This document shows positions 8,251 to 16,821 of a stretch of DNA of 64,000 nucleotides, piece by piece. The notes under the pieces were generated by a model, which did not search any database, was not told the origin of the DNA, and worked only from the letters and a program-made list of their open reading frames with translations. Source of the DNA: Candidatus Rifleibacteriota bacterium (lineage in GTDB: Bacteria > Muiribacteriota > Ozemobacteria > Ozemobacterales > Ozemobacteraceae); contig JADFXM010000023.1 in the NCBI GenBank assembly GCA_015233565.1, positions 1 through 64,000 of the forward strand, read 5' to 3'. A program made the translations under genes and the position numbers. Position 1 is the stretch's first letter. Every line of letters begins with the position of its first letter.

Positions 8251-10083
8251 CTAATTGGAGGGGCCAAGTTTAAAGGAAAGGACAGTTGGGATAACAGGCG
8301 TGTTTGAATTTGGATCGACCAGAAGGATAGTATCTAACAGAAGATCGTTATAGCCAGTTTTTGAAAATTTTAGTGAATAATTACCCTTAAGAACATCTTT
8401 GAAGAGGAAGATCCCAGTTGAATCACTTAAATCCGACCTTGAAGCTGACCAAACAGAGAATGTGCCGGAAGCATTAGTGTAGACCGTAAAAGTGCCAACT
8501 TCACAATCAACACCAGGCAAAGCAATCCCTAAATTATCAGTAATTTTTCCAGTGACATCAGTGTATTTGCTTAATTTAAAGGATTGGCCAGATGCAATTG
8601 AAGTTTTACCATTATCCAGGATTGTTAATGAAAGGGTTTTTAATCCGTAATCCTGAACACAGTTTGAACCGTCGAAAATAAGGTCAAATTTGCCTGCTGG
8701 TATCGTTGACAAATTGAAGGTTCCGGAGCCATCAGTTGCTGAAGATATAATTACTGCCCCGGAAGCATTTCTGAGAGCGACCAAAACATCCTTTATTGAA
8801 CTTTGTTTATCATCGATTACATTTCCGGAAAAGTTAGTCTGTCTCTCAAGAGTAAAGCTGATTCCATCGCTGATTGATTTTGAATCAAACGAATAAATAT
8901 TAAAAGCAGTTGAAATAGAATTGTAGTCTTTTCCTGAAACTTCCTTTCTACCGTCAATTTGGAGAGTAAAGTTGCCTAACGGGAGATTCATTAATTTGAA
9001 ACTTCCGCTCGCATCTGTTGAAACTGAAGCGAAAATAACCCCATTCGAAGCAATGAGTGAAACACTTACATTGCCAATTGGGGTTCCATCTCTTTTGTCT
9101 TTTACTGAAGCCGTTAATCCGGTTGGACCGATTGAAAAAGTGAAATTATCAGCTGGAGATTTAGTTCCATCATTAAAAATTTGAACTTTAAAGACCTTGA
9201 AGTTGTAGTTTATTCCTCCGGAGATTTTTAAATCATAGATTCCTGAAGTTAAATAATATAAGAAGAACTTCCCTTCTTGAGTTGTAGTTGTGCTTGCTAT
9301 GACTTTTGAATTGCTGTCAATTGCTTCCACCAGAGCACCAGATACTGGATTTAGGGTGACGGAATCTTTTACGAAACCCAAATAACTCAACCCTCTTCCT
9401 AAAAGAAATGTATTTCCGTCACTTGGAGACTTGCTTCCATTCGAAAAAATTTGAATTTTCGTTATTTGATCTGAATAATTTCCTGTGGAAGAAATTTTGA
9501 GGTCGAAAAGCCCAATAGTTAAATTGGATAAGGAAAATTTTCCTTCCAGTGTTGTAGAGGTGCTTGCTATGACTTTTGAATTGCTGTCCAAAGCTTCTAC
9601 TAAAGCACCCGATATTGGGGTACGCGAAATGGCGTCATTAACAATTCCAGAATAACTTATCAAACTTGTGGATAACAGAAACGTATTTCCAATGGCTGGA
9701 GAGGCAGTTCCATCATTGAAAATATTGGTTTCAAAAAAATTGTCTGAATAATTACTCCCTCCGGAAATTCTCAGAACAAAAGTTCCGGCATATAGCTTTG
9801 GGATATCAAATTTTCCAACCTGGTTGGTTGAGGCCGAAGAAATAACTGTCGAAGAGCTTGAAAGAAGCGCTACGGATAAGCTTGATATTGGGAGAAGTGT
9901 GCTTGAATCTTTCACATAACCGGAATAAGTAAAATTCAGCATGCTTTCATCTATGATTTTTACCGGAGTAATTACAGAATAAAGTGGAGATCCCCCACTG
10001 CTTTCACCACAACCATTCAAAATTAGCAAAAAAGCCACAATTCCTGCCAAGATGGCAACGGTTCCAAGGTTCTCTCTTCGCAT
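8251..10083 (-). CDS. Lipoprotein with six carboxypeptidase-regulatory/Ig-like repeats
   Basis: 610 residues. The N-terminus has a lipoprotein signal with lipobox LNGC (Cys about residue 25) followed by a Gly/Ser linker. The rest is about six units of roughly 88-90 residues. Each has the pattern of carboxypeptidase-regulatory-like (CarboxypepD_reg/SpaA-type) beta-sandwiches: G-x-V-x-D, then P-[IV]-S-x-[AV]-x-V-x-[AL], then G-x-F-x-[LI]-x-x-[LI]-x-x-G-x-[FY]-x-L-x-[IF]. Units 2 and 3 are nearly identical, while the last is the most divergent. Such proteins are extended surface stalks. It is coupled to the barrel-like protein directly downstream. Binding partners are unknown. Confidence 0.85.
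   Translation of the reverse strand: MRRENLGTVAILAGIVAFLLILNGCGESSGGSPLYSVITPVKIIDESMLNFTYSGYVKDSSTLLPISSLSVALLSSSSTVISSASTNQVGKFDIPKLYAGTFVLRISGGSNYSDNFFETNIFNDGTASPAIGNTFLLSTSLISYSGIVNDAISRTPISGALVEALDSNSKVIASTSTTLEGKFSLSNLTIGLFDLKISSTGNYSDQITKIQIFSNGSKSPSDGNTFLLGRGLSYLGFVKDSVTLNPVSGALVEAIDSNSKVIASTTTTQEGKFFLYYLTSGIYDLKISGGINYNFKVFKVQIFNDGTKSPADNFTFSIGPTGLTASVKDKRDGTPIGNVSVSLIASNGVIFASVSTDASGSFKLMNLPLGNFTLQIDGRKEVSGKDYNSISTAFNIYSFDSKSISDGISFTLERQTNFSGNVIDDKQSSIKDVLVALRNASGAVIISSATDGSGTFNLSTIPAGKFDLIFDGSNCVQDYGLKTLSLTILDNGKTSIASGQSFKLSKYTDVTGKITDNLGIALPGVDCEVGTFTVYTNASGTFSVWSASRSDLSDSTGIFLFKDVLKGNYSLKFSKTGYNDLLLDTILLVDPNSNTPVIPTVLSFKLGPSN
9180..9720 (-). repeat. Tandem 270-bp coding repeat inside the lipoprotein gene
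   Basis: Two adjacent repeat units are nearly identical at the DNA level. A 29-base block containing the string GACTTTTGAATTGCTGTC occurs at 9290-9318 and again at 9560-9588, exactly 270 bases apart, which is 90 codons. The surrounding codons are also similar. This points to a fairly recent unit duplication and to a locus where the repeat number may vary. Confidence 0.8.
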
Positions 10084-10402
10084 TTTTGTTCCTGTCGTTC
10101 CTTAAACAAATCCAAAAATTCCTTCTTATGAATCGGCAGAAATGCAGTAAACGTTAAAGGAAATCAAACTCGCTGAGGATTAACTTTACAGTCCCACTTA
10201 ACCTCTTTAAAGCTGCACAGGATGCTAATACGACACGATTCAAAGATAATTCTTTGAGAGGTAGCAAATCACTATTAAATCAAGCTTTGGGCGACTTCAG
10301 AGAATTTTAAATGGAACAGTGAAGTTAGAAAATATGGAGAATGAAGTTGAGTTTTTCGGGCTTGGCACCAGAAGCGCGACTTGGTAATTTAGAAGAATTA
10401 CT
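10084..10402. other. Intergenic region within the envelope cluster
   Basis: 319 bases between the lipoprotein start and the end of the DUF2723 gene, both on the minus strand. It must hold the lipoprotein promoter. I see no convincing -35/-10 pair, terminator or small ORF. A plus-strand TGGCAC at 10365-10370 has a GG-N10-GC spacing, but the -12 part is GCGC and it would fire antisense, so it is probably chance. Confidence 0.5.
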
Positions 10403-12448
10403 CTATCGGGTGATTTTCAAATCACTGAGGTTTATTGGATTATCCTGGTTTATCCAAAGATCTTTTATAAGCAGATCATTAATGCATTTTGCTTTGATAA
10501 AAGGTTTTCCAGCCATCGCATTTTTTAAGAGGAACACTTCAGTTGCACCGTTGGCGTTTAAATAGGGAAGATTGTCTAAATTTTCACAAATCAGTTTTGA
10601 CTTGAAAAGGCTTTCTTTTCTTCCAAGCAAAACCTTTAGCTGATAATTTCCTTCAGGGGTATCTTCGGGAATTACCAAAGATCTTTTGAAAATCCTGCAA
10701 TTTCCTAAGCTGTTCTTTTCATTTGATAAAGGGCATAAGTCGAAACCCGTTAAAATTCCGTTGGAATTGAAGAGTTTGCCGTTTTTATCTGAAATAAGGG
10801 AAAAAATGAAGTAATCGCTGGATGGATTGGAAATGGCATATTCAAAGAACAGAGCATCACCATTTTTTAAATGTCCGCCTTGCGTAATTGGCCCTTCTTT
10901 TCCGGGCATGTGGAAAAAAGCAATAGATGGTGGGAGATAGATTCTTGAATTCTCAAGCACTTTCAGGAATTTCCAATTGGAAAAATTGCTTTCGTTGGCT
11001 ATCTCCTGGGAAGATTCTATTTTTGTGAGATAACCAAACGGTCTTAAATAAAAAAATTTTTCAAGTTTTTCACGCAAATCGTAAGGGTAAACAAGAGTTC
11101 CAAATAGGCCATTTTTTTTTGCTTCTACGGCAAGTGTTGGGATGTCTGATTCAGAAATATTGTCAACCAATCTTAGATTGATGTCAGGTCTTAATGCTTT
11201 ACATAATCTTAAATACCAAATAGGCCTGAATTCAACATCGTTGTCTAGCAGAACAGTGGCTTTATTTGGAAGAAGCTGGAAAATTCTGCGTGCCCAAATT
11301 TCACTTTCTGAAACTCGTGGTTCAAGGTATTGCGATGAAATTAATATGGAAAGGATGACCATTATTGAAAACGAAATCCTGATGGTTGACTTATTGCGCA
11401 TGTAATGAAGAGCGTGTACCGAAAGTCCTGTTAGTGCGCACATTGAAGGAAGAAGCATTTTGCCCACTTCAAAAGCATTGTAATTTAGATAAAATGTTGA
11501 ATTGACAAATAATAACCAGAAAAAAGCGGAAATTTGTGGATTCAAGGGTTTTTTTTGATTTAATAAAAATAATGGGAGAAGAAGACAGGTAAATCTTCCA
11601 TCAGTTCCTAATAATAGAATCCACTCTTTAAATCTTGTGAACAACTCTGGCAAAGAAAAGACACCCAGGCCCTTTGAGAATTCTCTTGCGGAAAATGCAT
11701 TCCAGAATCCTGCGAGGCCGGCTCCTAGCATAGGATCGGTAAGAACTCTGTCGGGATTTTGAAGTCGAAAATAGAGGTCAACGGATGGTAAAAAGCCGAC
11801 CACAAGACCCAAAATTATCCATCCTGACTTATTTTTGTAATCCTTCAGGTGTTGATAAAATGGCCACAGGAGAATAATTCCAAAAGTCTGCAAGAAGAAA
11901 GTCGGGCGGTGCCCGATACCAAGAGTGTAGGATAATCCAGTAAGGAAAAAGAAGAACCCGGATTTTTTGTTGTTAAATAAAATTTGCCAAGAAATGCATA
12001 AGAATGAACAGATCAAAAGAATTTCAAGAGAATATCCTTCCGCACCAATTGATTTTTCCCAGAAAGTTTTGAAAGAACAAAGCCAAACTGAAGCGAAGAA
12101 AGCAAAGAAATTGCTTATTCCACCCATTCTTAAAAAGAGGAAGAAAGCTGAGACTCCAAATGAGCTGATGATTGCAGTAAAAAGGTTCATTTTATAAGCT
12201 GGCTCAAAATTTAAGGGGATTTTCAAAAACAAATTTCCCAACCTTGTAAAAAGCGGGTAACCGGGTGAATGCGGCACATCAAGAGTCAATGCTGCGACTG
12301 TGAATTCCCCGGTGTTGTACCATCCAACTCCGTATTTCAGAGTTGGAATGAAAATAAAAAGAGCGACCAGGAATGTTAAAAAACAGAACAAAATGCTGTT
12401 TCTTCCCAATAAGCCAAGCTGATTGCTGGTTTCTCTTATATGATCCAT
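10403..12448 (-). CDS. DUF2723 family membrane glycosyltransferase (protein O-mannosyltransferase-like)
   Basis: 681 residues. The first 380 or so are polytopic membrane (about ten spans). The N-terminal loop has GVGWYNTGEFTVAALTLDVPHSPGYPLFTRLG, which matches the acidic-residue plus H-x-PGYPL signature of DUF2723/GT117 enzymes (TMEM260-like, GT-C fold). The C-terminal 300 residues are a soluble domain, presumably periplasmic, including LLDNDVEFRPIWYLR, a segment also typical of this family. Inferred role: transfer of a sugar from a polyprenyl carrier to exported proteins or glycans. Its position beside repetitive lipoproteins rich in Ser and Thr is consistent with O-glycosylating them, but this is untested. 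Confidence 0.85.
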   Translation of the reverse strand: MDHIRETSNQLGLLGRNSILFCFLTFLVALFIFIPTLKYGVGWYNTGEFTVAALTLDVPHSPGYPLFTRLGNLFLKIPLNFEPAYKMNLFTAIISSFGVSAFFLFLRMGGISNFFAFFASVWLCSFKTFWEKSIGAEGYSLEILLICSFLCISWQILFNNKKSGFFFFLTGLSYTLGIGHRPTFFLQTFGIILLWPFYQHLKDYKNKSGWIILGLVVGFLPSVDLYFRLQNPDRVLTDPMLGAGLAGFWNAFSAREFSKGLGVFSLPELFTRFKEWILLLGTDGRFTCLLLPLFLLNQKKPLNPQISAFFWLLFVNSTFYLNYNAFEVGKMLLPSMCALTGLSVHALHYMRNKSTIRISFSIMVILSILISSQYLEPRVSESEIWARRIFQLLPNKATVLLDNDVEFRPIWYLRLCKALRPDINLRLVDNISESDIPTLAVEAKKNGLFGTLVYPYDLREKLEKFFYLRPFGYLTKIESSQEIANESNFSNWKFLKVLENSRIYLPPSIAFFHMPGKEGPITQGGHLKNGDALFFEYAISNPSSDYFIFSLISDKNGKLFNSNGILTGFDLCPLSNEKNSLGNCRIFKRSLVIPEDTPEGNYQLKVLLGRKESLFKSKLICENLDNLPYLNANGATEVFLLKNAMAGKPFIKAKCINDLLIKDLWINQDNPINLSDLKITR

Positions 12449-12865
12449 TAAATTAATTTATCCTTCGTCGGTTGGCTAAATAGTGTTCTTGATATTGTCT
12501 TCAATTCGAAGAGTAAAGGATTCCTCAACATGCTCGTTCTAGCAAAGTGGATAACGAGTCTGCCGAAAAATGCCCTATTTTTAATGTTTTTATGTACCGA
12601 TTCAAATTTTCGCCTCGCTTTTTGGCATCAACAGTGGGCCGCTTTGTACCGAATAAAATGTACCGAGATTTTTCGATAGCTTCTAACCCTTGGTATGCAT
12701 CAAAAATGGTCTTATTTCATCGAAAGTGAAAAATCACATTTCAAAAACATGTACATTTGCAATAATGAGAAGAAATAAGTTTTTTTCCTAAACATTTTCT
12801 TCTCTACAAATATTTCAATTGAATTCTAACTCAAAAAGAGGTTTAATTGATCACTAATTTTGCAT
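12449..12865. other. Divergent intergenic region with three copies of TGTACCGA
   Basis: About 410 bases between the divergent DUF2723 and RlmI-like genes. The 8-mer TGTACCGA occurs on the plus strand at 12593-12600, 12645-12652 and 12659-12666. No strong promoter, terminator or convincing small ORF is seen. The longest open frame here (12547-12729) has a GTG start, no Shine-Dalgarno and no protein-like features. Confidence 0.5.
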
Positions 12866-14053
12866 ATGACATCAAAAAAACTGTTATTAAAGAAAGACAA
12901 GGAGTTTTTAATCTTCAAGGGGCATCCATGGGTGTATCGGGATGCTTTAAAGGAAATTCCTCCAAACTGCGAAAATGGAGATGAGATCGAATTATTTTCC
13001 CATAAGAAAGTTTTTTTAGGAAAGGGTTTTTTTGATTCCGAGTCCCAAATTTCGATTCGTTTGGTTCCGTGCCAGCAAACTCAGGATCTCGGGGAACAGA
13101 TACTCAACCATTTAAAGAATGCGATAGAAAGAAGAAATGTTTTTTTTGATTTGAAAAAAACCAATGGTTTCAGGGTAACTAATGGAGAAGGGGATTTTAT
13201 CCCTGGGTTAGTAATTGATAGATATAATGACACTCTTTCAGTTCAAACATATACTTTGGGACTTGAGAGGTATTTTTCAGAGATTGTTGCTTTTTTGTTA
13301 AAAGAAATTCCGGGAATTTCCACAATTTGGCGAAGAAATCAAGTAAGGAAGACCAGATCTGGAAATTCATCTATAAAAGAAGGATTAATCCACGGTCGAA
13401 ATGAGCCTGTTGATGTTAGTTTTATCGAGAATGGCTTGAAATTCAAAGTAAATTTGGTTGCGGGACAAAAAACCGGTTTTTTTTTGGATCAACGGGAAAA
13501 TCGAAATTTGATACGCCATATTTCCCGGGGACTTTCAGTTGCAAATGTATGTGGATACACTGGCGCTTTTAGTGTTGCTGCTTTGGGTGGGGGCGCCAAA
13601 AATGTAATAACCGTTGACATTGCAGAACCTGCACTGATTCAAGCCCGGAAAAACCTTGAGTTGAATCGATTTTCTGAATCTTGCAGTGAGTTATTAAAAT
13701 CGGATATGTTCGAGTTCCTTGAAAATCGGAAGTATGGGCCGTTTGACCTGGTGATTGTTGATCCGCCATCAATGGCTCAGTCGCGCTCAGATGTTCCAAA
13801 AGCATTAAAAGCATATTCCAGATTGAATCAGTTGGCATTTGCCAAAACAAGATCGGGAGGTTTTTTATTTTCAGCTTCCTGTTCCTCCCAAATTACTCGA
13901 GATCATTTTCTTTCGCTTGTAACAGAATCAGCTATCAAATCTGGAAAACGTGTCTTGTTGCTTTCCGAAACTCACCACTCCGTGGATCATCCAATTTCTA
14001 TTGTTCATCCTGAAGGGCGATATTTACATGGCTTGTTGATGCAAGTGCTATGA
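12866..14053 (+). CDS. rlmI: RlmI/RlmK-type class I SAM-dependent rRNA cytosine methyltransferase
   Basis: 395 residues with an N-terminal PUA domain (KKDKEFLIFKGHPWVYRDAL through FDSESQISIRLV) and a C-terminal Rossmann methyltransferase domain. Diagnostic motifs: TGFFLDQRENR, motif I VCGYTGAFSVAALGGGAKNV, then DPPSMAQ (motif IV) and FSASCSSQ (motif VI, with the catalytic-type Cys). The family methylates C5 of a cytosine in 23S rRNA (C1962 in E. coli), but the exact target here is inferred. I take the ATG at 12866, and an in-frame TTG at 12860 is possible. Neither has an ideal Shine-Dalgarno. The stop overlaps the start of a 40-residue ORF as ATGA. Confidence 0.88.
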   Translation: MTSKKLLLKKDKEFLIFKGHPWVYRDALKEIPPNCENGDEIELFSHKKVFLGKGFFDSESQISIRLVPCQQTQDLGEQILNHLKNAIERRNVFFDLKKTNGFRVTNGEGDFIPGLVIDRYNDTLSVQTYTLGLERYFSEIVAFLLKEIPGISTIWRRNQVRKTRSGNSSIKEGLIHGRNEPVDVSFIENGLKFKVNLVAGQKTGFFLDQRENRNLIRHISRGLSVANVCGYTGAFSVAALGGGAKNVITVDIAEPALIQARKNLELNRFSESCSELLKSDMFEFLENRKYGPFDLVIVDPPSMAQSRSDVPKALKAYSRLNQLAFAKTRSGGFLFSASCSSQITRDHFLSLVTESAIKSGKRVLLLSETHHSVDHPISIVHPEGRYLHGLLMQVL

Positions 14054-14172
14054 ATTTTTTTCAGAAATACTCCGAGCCCTTTCTTCCAGGAAAACCCTTG
14101 GCAAATTGCTTTAAAACTGGAAAAATCGGTTCTTTAGATGACTTTGCAAGCAATATGAAAAAAGGTTTATGA
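14050..14172 (+). CDS. Small ORF of 40 residues bridging rlmI and the Nudix gene
   Basis: ATG at 14050 overlaps the rlmI stop as ATGA, and its own TGA (14170-14172) overlaps the Nudix start again as ATGA. It encodes 40 residues beginning MNFFQKYSEPFLPGKPL and ending ASNMKKGL, mixed polar and aromatic with no membrane span. Overlap of four bases at both ends strongly suggests translational coupling along one message. I recognise no family. Alternative: the frame is a chance opening that only passes ribosomes on to the Nudix gene. Confidence 0.55.
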   Translation: MNFFQKYSEPFLPGKPLANCFKTGKIGSLDDFASNMKKGL

Positions 14173-14615
14173 TTACAAAGGAAATCGCCGGAAGTAATTT
14201 GAGATCGCCGATCGAGGTTGTTGCAGGGGTGGTTGTTTTCCAAAAAAAGGTTTTGGTTGCAAAAAGAAAAGGTGGGTATTTACACGATTTATGGGAGTTC
14301 CCCGGAGGAAAAATAGAGGACGGGGAAACCTTTTTCGGGGCTATTCTTCGTGAGTTAAAGGAAGAATTGAATTTGTTAGTTGAGCCACTGGAGAAAATTC
14401 TGGTTTTGCAACACGAGTATCCTGAAAAAGAAGTCAGGCTACATTTCATTAAGTGTAAGACAACCGAGCAAGCACTTTCCCAAATTCCAGGAAAATTGAT
14501 TGAAAATGAAGATGTCAAATGGATTGATCCCGTTTCATTTCCGAGGATTGAATTTTGCCCTGCAGACCAGATTGCAATGACAAGAATAAATTGGGATAAT
14601 TTATTCTTGACATGA
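14169..14615 (+). CDS. Nudix hydrolase, MutT (8-oxo-dGTPase) type
   Basis: 148 residues. The Nudix box is complete and canonical, GGKIEDGETFFGAILRELKEEL (G-x5-E-x7-REL-x-EE-x-L), preceded by VVVFQKKVLVAKRKGGYLHDLWEFP. The strand pattern QHEYPEKEVRLHFI and WIDPVSFPRIEFCPAD are typical of MutT proteins that sanitise oxidised dGTP. Substrate is inferred, as other Nudix substrates cannot be excluded. The start overlaps the stop of the 40-residue ORF, so it is cotranscribed with rlmI. Confidence 0.88.
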   Translation: MITKEIAGSNLRSPIEVVAGVVVFQKKVLVAKRKGGYLHDLWEFPGGKIEDGETFFGAILRELKEELNLLVEPLEKILVLQHEYPEKEVRLHFIKCKTTEQALSQIPGKLIENEDVKWIDPVSFPRIEFCPADQIAMTRINWDNLFLT

Positions 14616-14682
14616 AGGTCGAGTTTTAGCAGAATGAAGAATTGCATAGCCTTTTTGTAATTTTTTCACATGGGAGAATAAA

Positions 14683-15561
14683 ATGAATTTTTCCTCAATA
14701 GAAAGCAAATTGAAGAAGGGGAAAATACCTTTAGCGGTTTGTATGCCCGAAGAGCCGGATGTTATACTCGCCGCTGCTGAGGCTGCTGAACTTGGAGTTG
14801 TGGAAACGATTCTGGTGGGAAAACGGGAAAAAATTGAGTCTGTGATAAGGAACCATTCTCCAGGTTTCAAAGCTGAGATTGTGGATATTGAGAACGATGA
14901 GTTAGCTGCGAAGAAATGCGTAGAATTGGTTAAAGAGGGTCGGGCCAAGGCTCTTATGAAAGGAACCGTTTCGACTCCGGTTTTTTTGAAAGCCATATTG
15001 AATTCAGAGACTGGAATTAAAAAAGGCGCTCTTTTATCTCATGTGCTGATCTTTGAATGGAAAGGAAGATTCCGATTTTTGACGGATGGTGGAATGGTTC
15101 CCCATCCAACATTAGCAGAAAAAAAGGAAATTCTGAACAATGTTCTGTGGTTGGCTCATTCCTATGGGTTTGAAAAACCAAGAGTTGCAATTTTATCGGC
15201 TGTAGAGACAGTGAACGAGAAAATGCAAAGTACTCTTGATGCAGCGGTTTTGTCAAAAATGGGCGAAAGAAAGCAATTTGGTTCTTGTATTGTTGATGGA
15301 CCTTTGGCGCTTGATAATGCAATCTCAAAAGAAGCTGCGCATCACAAAGGAATATTTAACGACGTTGCAGGTGAAGCGGAAATATTGATTTGTCCAGACA
15401 TTGACACGGGAAATGTTCTGGGGAAATCGATTTTGTATTTTACTGATTGTAGAAGTGGTGGATTATTAATTGGAGCACAGGTTCCTGTAGTAATGTTGTC
15501 GAGATCTGACACAAAACAGGTCCGGCTGGACTCAATTAAACTGGCATTAGCAGCAGGATAA
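14683..15561 (+). CDS. ptb: Phosphate butyryltransferase (phosphate acetyl/butyryltransferase family)
   Basis: 292 residues, the usual Ptb length. The phosphate acyltransferase fold shows ILVGKREKIESVI near the N-terminus, ALMKGTVSTPVFLKAIL, LTDGGMVPHPTLAEK, AILSAVETVNEKMQ, then VDGPLALDNAIS and LICPDIDTGNVLGKSI. Ptb exchanges CoA for phosphate on butyryl-CoA, the step before butyrate kinase makes ATP. No butyrate kinase gene is adjacent, so the partner must be elsewhere, or another acyl chain is used. GGGAG seven bases before the ATG supports the start. moeA follows 15 bases after the stop. Confidence 0.92.
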   Translation: MNFSSIESKLKKGKIPLAVCMPEEPDVILAAAEAAELGVVETILVGKREKIESVIRNHSPGFKAEIVDIENDELAAKKCVELVKEGRAKALMKGTVSTPVFLKAILNSETGIKKGALLSHVLIFEWKGRFRFLTDGGMVPHPTLAEKKEILNNVLWLAHSYGFEKPRVAILSAVETVNEKMQSTLDAAVLSKMGERKQFGSCIVDGPLALDNAISKEAAHHKGIFNDVAGEAEILICPDIDTGNVLGKSILYFTDCRSGGLLIGAQVPVVMLSRSDTKQVRLDSIKLALAAG

Positions 15562-15576
15562 AACTGGATATAATCA

Positions 15577-16821
15577 ATGGCAGAGATGGCTAAAAATACT
15601 TTATCTTCATTTGAAGACGCAGAAAAAAAAGTTTTCAATGCTGCGGCTGATTATTCAGCTCTTGTTGAATACTGCCCTCTAAATGAAGTTTATGAACGAG
15701 TGTTGGGCAAAAACCTTCTCGCAGATGATGACCAACCGTTGGCTGATAACTCTGCAATGGATGGATACTGTTTTAGAAGGGTGGATGCAGAACTTAGGCA
15801 GAAAAATGGACTTATAGATTTTCCAGTTGAAGCAAGAATTTTGGCTGGTCATCCGGTTAATGAGCTTTCGCCTGGTTTTGCAGCATACATTGCCACGGGA
15901 GGAATTATCCCTTCGGGGGTTGATTGCATAGTTAAAATTGAAGATGCAATAGTTTCCTCCGATAAAAAAACGATCCAGATTAAGTCTCTGCCGAAACCTG
16001 GGACTTATATCCGTCGGCGTGGGAGAGATTTGAATGCTGGAGATTGTGTTCTTCCTATAGGTGAAAAAATCACTCCATTTATTGTTGGAATAATTGCGTC
16101 AATGGGTTTTTCAGCTGTTCCTGTTTTCCGAAAACCTTTAGTGGCGATAATGACTTCAGGGGATGAGGTTGTGATGCCTTTTCAGAAACCAGAGCCCTGG
16201 CAGGTAAGAAACTCCAATTCGGCGACTCTTTTTGCTCAGGTTCAAGAAGCTGGTGGAAAACCCATCGATTTCGGGATAATGAAAGATGATCAAAGATTTG
16301 CAGAAAGAGCTATTAATGAGGTTTTGGAGTATTCTGATCTTCTGGTAACTTCTGGAGGAGTTTCACTTGGCGAGAAGGATCCATTTATTGCAGCATTTGA
16401 ATCTCTTGGGGTGCAAAAAGTGGTTCATGGAGTCAGTATTAAACCTGGGAAACCATTTTTTTTCGGGTTATTCAAGGGAAAGCCCATCTTTGGCCTGCCG
16501 GGGAATCAAGCAAGCTGTGCTGTCACCTTTGAGTTGTTTGTGAGACCTTTTTTGCAAAGGATATTGAAATGTTCTAAACCAGATCGGATCACTGTTTCAT
16601 TGAAAACAAGCAAAGAAATAAAGAATGACTCAGGAAGAACATCATTTGTACGAGGAAAAATAACTGTTGCAGCTAATGGCGAAATGCAGACAGAGTTCTT
16701 TTCTAAACAGGATTCCCACCTATTATCATCTTTTTCCGGAACTCAATCCCTTTCGATAATCCCTGCAGATCTTAAAGAGGTTTCTTCTTTGCAAAGTTTG
16801 AAAACACGGTTGTTATTATGA
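15577..16821 (+). CDS. moeA: Molybdopterin molybdotransferase MoeA
   Basis: 414 residues, full length. It inserts molybdate (or tungstate) into adenylylated molybdopterin. Visible motifs: ADNSAMDGYCFR near residue 55, ATGGIIPSGVDCIVKIED, RRRGRDLNAGD, the MoCF/MPT-binding domain VAIMTSGDEVV, QVRNSNSATLFAQVQ, LVTSGGVSLGEKDP and KPGKPFFFGLFKGKPIFGLPGNQASC. The start offers two near ATGs (15577 and 15586). The stop overlaps the next gene's ATG by four bases, a tight coupling to the DUF1786 gene. No other Mo-cofactor biosynthesis gene lies in the window. Confidence 0.95.
   Translation: MAEMAKNTLSSFEDAEKKVFNAAADYSALVEYCPLNEVYERVLGKNLLADDDQPLADNSAMDGYCFRRVDAELRQKNGLIDFPVEARILAGHPVNELSPGFAAYIATGGIIPSGVDCIVKIEDAIVSSDKKTIQIKSLPKPGTYIRRRGRDLNAGDCVLPIGEKITPFIVGIIASMGFSAVPVFRKPLVAIMTSGDEVVMPFQKPEPWQVRNSNSATLFAQVQEAGGKPIDFGIMKDDQRFAERAINEVLEYSDLLVTSGGVSLGEKDPFIAAFESLGVQKVVHGVSIKPGKPFFFGLFKGKPIFGLPGNQASCAVTFELFVRPFLQRILKCSKPDRITVSLKTSKEIKNDSGRTSFVRGKITVAANGEMQTEFFSKQDSHLLSSFSGTQSLSIIPADLKEVSSLQSLKTRLLL

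Noticed and set aside
10365..10380. TGGCAC with GG-N10-GC spacing on the plus strand
   Set aside because: The -12 box is GCGC and the site points antisense into a minus-strand gene end.
12547..12729. 60-codon plus-strand open frame upstream of rlmI
   Set aside because: GTG start without ribosome binding site and no recognisable features.
14621..14640. GG-N10-GC spacing before ptb
   Set aside because: Boxes read AGGTC and TAGCA, too far from the sigma-54 consensus.
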